From Asterias amurensis (lineage: Eukaryota > Echinodermata > Asteroidea > Forcipulatida > Asteriidae): a DNA stretch of 64,000 nucleotides. Under the pieces are notes generated by a model. It did no database searches, had not been told where the DNA came from, and saw only the letters and a program-made list of their open reading frames with translations. Below, in pieces: positions 23,005 to 33,000 of this stretch. The DNA is taken from assembly GCF_032118995.1 (NCBI RefSeq), contig NC_092661.1, forward strand, positions 12,648,494 to 12,712,493, in the 5' to 3' direction. The position numbers and the translations under genes are program-made. Every line of letters starts with the position of its first letter. The first letter of the stretch is position 1.

Positions 23005-23623
23005 TTTATTATTTACACACACAAAAAATAGTTGATTGTTGATGCGTTTGTTACTTTAATTTTGACTATGTCTTTGTTATAACAATTCTTTTCTTCCACT
23101 TTTTGTTTTGTCCTTAAGTTTATAAATGTATTAGTTGTAGCCCTTTAAGCTGACATACAAAAATATTACACCAAATGAGAGAGAACTTTTCAGTTTCAGA
23201 AAAGTTTAATTCATTGAAATAACAAAGTATTTACAGACTGCTTATACTCTCTTATCAAAGTCCAACTAAAAGTAGCAGTCAATCTAAAAACATACTCTAT
23301 AAACATTTTTAAATGGCAGAAATCATGAGGTTTCTACCTAACGGAAGTTGTACAACCAGAAAACATCATTTAGAAGGGTCTGAGTAAAACAAAATGCCTG
23401 GGTTGGAGGGAGCCCTGTGCCTTCTGTAGCATCACTTGATCTAAGAAACTAAATAAGTGAAAAACTACTATTGCTTGCAGAATTTGTTTTACAAAAGGTT
23501 AAGAGTTTTACTTTCATTAATAATATCTCATTTTCAGACAAGCATCGGAGACAGAATTGTTTGTTTGTTTGTACTCTCAAATAAGTGTATGTCTATCCTT
23601 TGCTTTAAGTTGCAAACCTAATA

Positions 23624-24082
23624 TTACCTCCTGTCTCTATCTCTGTGTCTGTCACCCCCTCTGTCCCTTCCCCTATCTCTATCTCTTTCCCTATCACCCC
23701 TGTATTTATCACCATCTCTATGACTATATCTGTCACTGTCTGTTCGACTATATTTACCACTGTCTCTATGACTGTATTTGTCATGGTCCTTGTGACTTCT
23801 TTCCCCGTGTCTCCCTCTACCCTCGTCTCTCTCCTCCCTGTCCCTAGCCGTTCCCCGCCTGTCTCTATCACCGCCTCTATCACCCCTTCTGTCACCTTCT
23901 CCCCTTCTGTCTGCCCCTCTGCGTCTATCTCTGCTTCTGTCATCATCACTTGAGCTGGCATGTTTCCGCCGTCTTTCCTTTATGGTATTTTTTCTTCTGC
24001 CGCCATCACTCTCTGAGCTGCTACTGCTGCTGTCACTAGAGGATGATCCATGGCTCTTCTTCGAATGCTTTGACCCTTTAGT
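23624..24082 (-). CDS. PPIL4: PPIL4 last exon: RD/RS-rich tail
   Basis: This single exon encodes the last 152 residues. It opens with a Ser run, then a long alternation of Arg with Asp, Gly or Ser ([24 protein letters not shown]), ending RDRDRR and TAA at 23624-23626. Such tails often mediate contacts within the splicing machinery. The repetitive codons produce long shadow frames on both strands that should not be read as genes. An AATAAA on the minus strand at 23005-23010 is a possible poly(A) signal. Confidence 0.9.
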   Translation of the reverse strand, partial: TKGSKHSKKSHGSSSSDSSSSSSESDGGRRKNTIKERRRKHASSSDDDRSRDRRRGADRRGEGDRRGDRGGDRDRRGTARDREERDEGRGRHGERSHKDHDKYSHRDSGKYSRTDSDRYSHRDGDKYRGDRERDRDRGRDRGGDRHRDRDRR

Positions 24083-27000
24083 CTGGAAAACAAAAAAGAA
24101 GAATCAATTACTACGTTTTAATACCTTGTCAAGTTTTATAAACAAAACAGTTTTACTTTAATAGAAAAGGCATTTGTGAACCTCTAAAAGATGACATTCA
24201 ACTTGACCATTTTGCTTTGGCAAAAAGGAGGGGAAATACTAAACTCAGTTAGTTTTCATACTTGGTAAGTTTAATCGGTTAGTTTTGATACTTGGTTAGT
24301 TTTGATACTTGGTTAGTTTAACCAGGTAATTTTGATACTTGGTTAGTTTTGAAATTTTAACAGTTTGATATTGTACTGAATTACTTTTGACACTTGACCA
24401 GTTTAGATATAGTTTGACTGGTTAGTTTTAAACCTGGTTAGTTGTGATTCTTGGTTAGTTTTGATACTTGGTTAGTTTTCGATCCTTCGCTTGTTTAGAT
24501 ACTTGGTTAGTTTTGCTTCAAGGATATTTTAATACCTGGTTACTTATATATATATACATGGAATTTGAGGCATTGCATGGAGAAGTATTAAAGCCACTGG
24601 ACACTAATGGTAGTTGTCAAAGACCAGTCTTATCACTTGGTGTATCTCAACATATTATGCATAAAATAACCAACCTGTGAAAATTTGAGCTCAATTGATG
24701 TTCAAAGTTGCGAGATAATAATGGAAGAAAAAATGCCCTTTGTCACACAAGGTTGTGTGCTTTCAGATGCTTGATTTCGAGACCACAAATTGTAAACTTG
24801 AGGTCTCAAAATCAAACTTGTGGAAAATTACTTCGTTCTCGAAAACTACGTCACTTCAGAGGGAGCCGTTTCTCACAATGTTTTATACTATCAACCTCTC
24901 CCCATTACTCGTTACCAAGTGAGGTTTTATGCTGATAATTATTTGAGTAATTACCAATAGTGTCCACTGCCTTTAATACATGTGTACATTATATCTAGTT
25001 TGTGGTATCAAATAATAAAGTACAAGGGAAACTGACTGGGTACATTTTAAAATGATTTTGGGTTAAACAAAGAAAAATTTACTAGAGCGGGATTTGAACC
25101 AACGACCTCCGGTTTGTGGTAACACCATGTATGTATCAAATGTTTATTACATTTAATGATTTTTTTACTACTAAAAATAACTCTTCAATAAAAACACAAA
25201 CTACAATCACCTTAGACTTCCTTGATTCTTCAGTCTGGTCTCGGCCCCTCTTGCGACTTGTTGCTGCATGATCAGATGGTACTGTCTCTTCATCCCCCTC
25301 AAGAACAAGATCGTACTGTTTGCTGTTGAAATTAATTATATCAATAATAGTATATAAAAAAAATATTATAAACATAATGAATGTTTATGAGTGCAATGGT
25401 GCGAGTATGTTCATGAGTTGAAAGATGGAATGTTCTATTCTATATTTGTTTTATATAAAATCCAAGTAGATCTTTGTCATTTTGATTGGAAGATACAACT
25501 TTCATTTTTTATTTGTGAAACTACACCCATTTCTCTTTGGGTCGGCCTGTTGGATTCAACAGTCACAATGTGCGTTCTGTGCAGCTATTTTGAGACACGC
25601 AAAAGCAGAATGCTAGTAATTTTACTAATATGCGTTACCAAAGACATGCGCACGCAGTGATGTTTTTACTCAGCTTTTTCGTTCCATCCGAAAAGTATAT
25701 TGCATGCTGGCAGTGTGCAATGGTACTTTTCTGATGGAACGAAAAAGCAGGGTGAGTGACTCAGCGTGCAATGGTACTTTTTTGCTATCACGTGACAGAC
25801 AATCCTCCAATCAAATGGCAAGGATCTGCTTGGGTGTTATATAAATATATATAACTGTGTACATTTATAATGGTGACATCTCCGTCATAAATGACACTAT
25901 CACTCAAGGCGCTGAGTTATCGAACTGTGGTGAAGCTTGTTAAAGGCACTGGACACTGGTAATGGACCCTTCCCATGAAATATGCTAATAACATTCACGC
26001 ATGCGTACAGACCCTGTTGGTTGGCAAACGCCATAGAGTTGTGCACTAAGCAGACGCGCAATGGCGTCTGCGTGACGCACCCATTACCCGTGTACAAAAC
26101 AGCGCGATGTTCCCTCAATTTGCCAACCAAAACGTTAGTGCGCACGCGCTATGTGCAATTTACATATTTCATGGGAAGGGTTTATTGTCAAAGCCCAGTA
26201 TTCTCACTTGGTGTATCCCAACAAACCTGTGAAAATGTGGGCTCATTTGGTCATCGAAGTTGCCAGAGAATAATGAAAGAAATAACACCCTTGTTGCATA
26301 ACTTTGTGTGCTTTCAGATGCATAATAAACAGCTTCAGCTGAAGTCTTTTATTATTTAAGTGAGAAAATGCCCCTCTCTCAAAAACTACGTTACTTCAGA
26401 GGGAGCTGTTTCTCACAATGTTGTATACTATCAACAACTCTCCATTGCTCTTCACCAAGTTAGTTTTTATGCTAACAACTATTTTGAGTAATTACCAACA
26501 ATGTCCAGTGCCTTTTTAAGAATGACTTTTCGATGATAATATGTGAAGCAGTACATATTGCTGCTAGACCACGACTTAAAAATACAGGGTAAACACCTTT
26601 TCTGTACAATAAGTTTGGTTCTGTTTATGTCCACTACGCAACACATGTGACCAGTGTCTTTACTTCCCATCTGAAGGAAGAAAGCAATTTTGGTTTGTGC
26701 CGTGCAAAGACTGGGAATCGAACCCACACTCTGGTGATCAGAAATACCACATAGACTATCAGTGACTGGTATCCTGCTCATTTTTGCTTAGTAGGAAATT
26801 GTTCAGCAGTATGTCTTCTGCTTAAGCAATCCTATGATTCGCTGTAATAGAATAAAGAAAGACAGTTCTCTAAGAACAAACTCTACCTGGCATGTAGATA
26901 CACACATGGTGTTACCACAACCCAATTATAACGAATCCCATGAAATTTAACCCTGTTCCTAGTTTCATCAGCTCTGCTTTAAAAGCAGAAAACACTACTT

Positions 27001-30000
27001 TATCATTTCTGCTATGTTTACACAAAAATAAACAGGACACCAGTCACAGATTTGACAAGCTATTGTAACAGGTATCCTTATTCTGGTAGTCATTATTTTA
27101 TAGCGCTTAGGTTCTATTTGTGGATAGGCAGCTCTATGAACAGAATTTGAAACTTTGCATCGTGGAAATATGATTTAGTAAGGTTTGCGGTAACACCATG
27201 TAATGATAATCTCTCATTGAGTTGGGTGGTTCTAAAAAGAACCGTGAGTTAACACATACTGTCTTTTCAGTATTTCTAATGGGAGAGGTTGATAGTATAA
27301 CACATTGTAAGAAACGGCTCCCTCTGAAGTGACGTAGTTTTCGAGAAAGAAGTAGTTTTCCACGAATTTGATTTTGAGACCTCAAGTTTAGAATTTGAGG
27401 TCTCGAAATCAAGCATCAGAAAGCACACAACTTCGTGTGACAAGGGTGTTTTTTTTTTCTTTCATTATTATCTTTCAACTTCGACAACGGATTGAGCTCA
27501 AATTCTCACATGTTTGTTATTTTATGCATATGTTGAGATACACCAAGTGTGAAGACTAGTCTTTGACAATTACCAATAGTGTCCACTGCCTTTAAACAGC
27601 TCCATGAAGTTAAGCAGAGGTCAATAATGAGTACATGAACACACTACATTAACACTGATCAACTGGAAAAAAAGTGTTGAAAAATCTGCTAGTGTTAACT
27701 TACCCATATTGCCTGGACTTGTCTTTTAGCTCAAACTTAGGTCTGCCATCAGAACTAGACGAAGGCATCTGCATCGGTCCTAAAAATGCAAACCAAAGAT
27801 GAATAATGCAAAGGATAATTTTTCTAAATATGATTTACAATATTTCTTTAAGGTGGGGTCTACGTTTGTTTTTTTGTCAACATTATGCTTATTTATTAGC
27901 ACCAATATCACGAACAATGCGTTTTGTCAACCCAGATAATTTTTAACTTTTTGATACATTTGTAAAAACAGCATTCATCTACGGTTAAATACTGTTAAAA
28001 CCCCATGTTGATACCACCTTTGATTCAAAAGTTGTGAAAGTAGAAACGCCAAGAGAATAAACCTGAGAGAAGAGGTTCAAAGCCAAGTTGTTTATTGAAA
28101 ATACATTGGCACGTTTTATTTCAATACTAATTTGTAACCCCTTTTTGATGCTATTTATCAGGAAAGAAGTTGACAATATAAATTAAAATATATTTGGGCA
28201 TTTGAGTTACCCCCCCCCCCCAAAAAAAAAAAAAACACAATTATTTGCTTGTTTCTCCATACTGGTTTTGAAAAATTCAGCTGAAACACAGTTAAGTGTC
28301 TACTTGTTAAGAAAACTGAACTGTCAATGTTTTTTTAATCATGCAACAGTTTTGATAAGTATTTCATTCCTAAACACATTTGTCACTTTGTGAAAAAGCT
28401 AAACTTAACACCATGCTAAGTTCAACCCTTTTCCGAACCCTTCTTCTTACTAATAAAAACACTATTTAGATCCAACTCTGACCTTTGCCCTTAAAGTTGA
28501 CCTTTGCCACCGACTGGCTGAAGTCAACATGAATCCTTCTGTCATCAATGAGTACATTGTCCATCTTGAAGTAAGCGTTCTCACAGTCCTCCTCCTATAT
28601 ACAACAAAAAGAAGACAACAATGAAGTCAAGGAATATGTGATTGAAATAACGCGTGGTGCCCAACATCCATTTGGTTTGCGATAACACCATGTGGTAATA
28701 TCTCAAACAAACCTATGTACCAACAGGCCCATGTTCAGTCAACCAAACCTTTGTTCAGACAAATCTAGATTTTCAGACAATCCTTTGTTCAACCAACCCC
28801 ATATTCCCATACCCCTATGTTCCTATACTCCTATGTTCTGACACTGTCCCAAAGTGAATTATTGTTCTGCCACAAGGTGAACTGTCGCACCTGTCCGGTC
28901 TCAAGTGTAAAAGCCCAGCACTGAAATCACTGCCTTCAAGCATGTGGTCCAGTGTTAAACATCCCAAAAAGCTGGATAAGTTGAAGCCTTAACACAAACA
29001 GAGACAAAAGGAGGACAGTCATTCTCACTTACATACCCTTTCATATTCAACAAAGGCATATTGAAGAGATTCTTCTGTTTTCTGGTCTCTGATCACTTCA
29101 CAACTGTCAAAAAAATATAAGATAAAAAGATATAAACAAAGGTTTTCCCTGCCAATTTTAAGCAGAAAATGCATTCCATATAATTATTTTGCATTCAAGT
29201 TGCTCATTCATTTTTGGCTAATCCTCTCAAACTAGGGTTTCTTCTAAGCTACTAATGCATTCAACTTCGTTATCGTGCAAACAGGAGTTCTTTTTTCTCA
29301 TTCAGATTAGTTTCAGTCGTTCTATTTCATTAGGCATTCAAGACTACAGTTTGACCATTCTTAAATTTGAATTAAATTTATTATTGGTGATACACAAAAC
29401 AATTCCATAAATTAAGACCAATTCAAGCAATGATTGTATACAATAATTTCAGAATTCACTCTCAGAGCTCACCTATCAATCTTTCCGAACCTGGAGAAGA
29501 TAATCTCCAGGTCTTCTGAGGTGGTGACTGGGTTCAACTTGCAGACGAAGAGGACATTCTCTGGAGGTTTCACATCTGCATCAGGCAGATCACCCACCTT
29601 TCATTAAGAAAAAATAGTGAAAATTTTAGGACAGTCAGTACTATATGAATTGTCTGATATTTGTCAGCGAATATTATATAAATATTGGATGCATATGAGT
29701 GCATTGCAGCAGAATATGATCACTCAGTGAAATCTGGACTAATAGATTTTACTTGGTGACCCGTGACCGTGAAGCAAACTGAAGCAAACTGAAACGGAAA
29801 AGCCAGATTTCACCGAATGATTACATTCTGTGACAAAATATAAACAAAATACCTTAATCAATTGTAACTGTAACTCACACTTGTCATTTAGACACAAAAG
29901 CTCATCCACCCCACACTGAAAACTCTTTTAAAACAATTCTAGATAGACGCCAAACTTGTCTAGACGCTAAACTTGTCAGCGATGACATGATCTTACCTCA

Positions 30001-33000
30001 TCAGGATAATCGGACAGGTAATTATTTCTTTTGGAAATGACACTGAAAGCGGGACAAAGCATCCTATAGGTATCCATATAGGTCTCCTTTGTTAAATTTA
30101 GGGGGGAATAGAGGCAGCAAATCAGAGAAAATCTAGGCAGTACATGTGGATTGCTTACCATTTCTAGAATTTGTGCACTCGCTTTAGCCTCTTGCTCTTT
30201 TGTTGATTCTTCCACTTCTTCAGCTGTTTTACCTTCTGTGTCATCTATCTTCTCGTCAGCTCCTATTCGACCGCTCTGAGGAAATAGAAAAATAGAAATA
30301 GAAATCGGAGGAATAATAATGCTATAGGCCGGGCGATCCAGTGCACTGGACTCAGGTTCTGGTAGCTTTTTAGTCATTGAGTTGTGGGTTTGAAACTCGT
30401 TCGTGACGCTTGTGTCCTTAGGATAGACACCAGGCCTGATACTTCACAGAGGCAACAAAGAAAATTTCCTCCATGCCCCCTGGTTATTGCCGTGGTGCCC
30501 TTGAATTGTTCCAGTAGAAATTTACATTTTCCTCATAGGGTGCCCTTTATCAAGGAGAAAATGCCTTGGTGCCCTTGCCCTTTCAAAAATGATGCATACA
30601 GGCCTGAGACACTTTAACTAAAATTTGCATCTCGTCACCCAGGGGTACAGCAGAGATGGTTCTTGTGATTGATTTAGCTCGGTGGGCTACATATTTGGCT
30701 CTATACTGGTTTCAATAAAAGCAGTCTGTTCCAACACGATTCAGCGACAAAACACTTACCTCCAGCTGTTCTTTGGTTGGCTCAGGTGACCTATCAGGGA
30801 TCTCAAGTCCTTGGGGGTCATCAAAGGGGTCATCCAGAATCACTGTATGGTTTATTCTGCAACGATGAAAAACAAACACATGCTGTAGTGCCTTAAAACT
30901 GTGACTAATCCAAGCAGCCTTCTTGTCTAGAAAACGTTAAAAGTATACATTTCTAAACCTAATTTTTCAGCTTCATTTTAATATGAAGTCCTTGTGATTG
31001 TCAACACACAGGACCTATCCTCCCATCCAAAGGATGAAGCATTTATGGTTAAGTGCCTTGCTTAAGGACACAAGTGTCAGGACTGGGGGCAATTTTCAAG
31101 CCTATGCTTACTGTAAGCAAAGAATCAGCGCTTAAGAAAAAAAGGGAAGTCCATGTTTACATCAAGCAAATTCCCCCAGCTAGCAGGGAACTTTTGCTTG
31201 TGAAGAAGCCCACTCCAAGTTTCGAGGCAATCTTAGCTTACAAAGCTAGCACAGAAATTAAGCGCTTGCCCTGGAGGCAAAGAATGGCAATTGCAAATGC
31301 AGAATACAGTTAGCCTGGGATTCAAACCTGCACTCTTCTGATCAGAAACACCACAGAGGTTGAGTTTACTGCGCTTGACCACCAGGGCCAAATTTCATAA
31401 AGCTAATAAGCAGAAAATTCTGCATTAAGACAAATGTTTGGTATTTTGGCAGGTAACCTATTTTCGCTTTAAGCAAAATTTATTTTGTGCTGAGCAAGTA
31501 TTTGTGCCTACAGGCTTTATGAACTTGGGCCCTCGCTACGACACACCACTATACTGAGGAGTACTGGCAAAGTTTGTGGGGTGGGGCGAAGGGGTTGGGG
31601 AGAGGGGGAGAAAGAGGGTAGGGGAGAGTGGATGTTAAGAGTACATCTGACCTCACCTGATATCTTGATATGGTTGATGCTGATTATCACAGATAGCCTC
31701 ATTGATTTTCGTGAGTACGTCAAACCCTTCGCTAACTTCTCCAAACACTGTGTGTTTGCCATCGAGGTAATCCAGATTCTCTGCCAACGTCAAAAGAAAC
31801 TGAGGGGAAAAGGAACATGGATTTTGAAATCAGAGGTGTTTAAAAAAAAAAAGTGATGCTTGATTTTCAACTTAGTCATGGCTGACCGGTATAGTGCCTG
31901 CTGGCAATCTTTGAAAAGTCATAATTTGTGACATATTTTATTGACTTCTGATAAAATTGGGGCAGTTTAGACGAAATCATTTCACAGGATGCTTGGTATC
32001 GTTTATCAATCATAACCAAATGTATATAATATGTCATTATTAAAAAAACGTTCAACGACGTCACATTTTGTGATCTGTACATTTTTGTACAGAGAATTTT
32101 CAGTTCGTTACTGCATTCTGATAATACTCATCAAAACAGCATTTTAGCTTATGAGCTTAAGTGTTTTCACTGTCCGTTGATGAGTACAACAACAGTTATA
32201 TGCTACACATTATTATAAAGTGGGGTTAGAGACTTGAAAAAGTGCAATACAACAATCAATTTGAATCCCTATTTTTAAACATACCTGAGAGCCATGCATG
32301 TTGTCACCATTGTTCACCATGGCAACAGCTCCTAGCTTTTTATGTTTGATGCGAGGGTTCGTCTCCATCTCAAAAAATCGAGCTTGGTCACCATAAAGTT
32401 TGCTGCAATTTAATACAGTGAACAAAAGAAAGAAATTTTCTTATAACCATAATTGCAAAAAATAGTTACTGGCCTGAGGTAATCATAGCAGTTAGTATAA
32501 TTTTTATCCTTGTTGATTCAGCCAATTTAATGTACAAGACAATGAAAATACTTTAAGACAGTGGACACTGTTGGTAATTACTCAAAATAATTGTTAGAAT
32601 AGAAACTTACTCTGTAACAAGCAACGGAGAGCTGTTGATAGTATAAAACAACATTGTGAGAAACGGCTCCCTCTGAAGTTTTTGAGAAAGAAGTAATTTG
32701 CCGCAAATTTGATTTCAAGACCTCAGAATTAGGTTTTGAGGCCCCGAAATCAAGCATCTGAAAGCACACAACTTCGTGTGACAGGGTGTTTTCTTTTATC
32801 ATTATTATCTCGCAACTTCGACGACCAAATGCAGGCCTGATTCTTCATGGAGGCAACGAAGGCGATTGCCTCCGTGTCCCCTGGTCATTGCCTTGGTGCC
32901 CTTGAAATGCTCCAGTACAAGTTTGCAATTTCATCATAGGGTGCCCTTTACCAAGAAGAAAATGCCTTGGTGCCCTTGCCCTTTCAAAAACGAAGCATAC

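Noticed and set aside
23605-23961. 118-codon minus-strand frame and 96-102-codon plus-strand frames over the PPIL4 tail
   Set aside because: They are other-frame shadows of the repetitive Arg/Asp/Ser codons of PPIL4 exon 13.
30384-30617. Recurrent peptide with CPLVIA and PCPFKN (also at 32866)
   Set aside because: It is the translation of family E repeats; the frame is not bounded in the same way in each copy.
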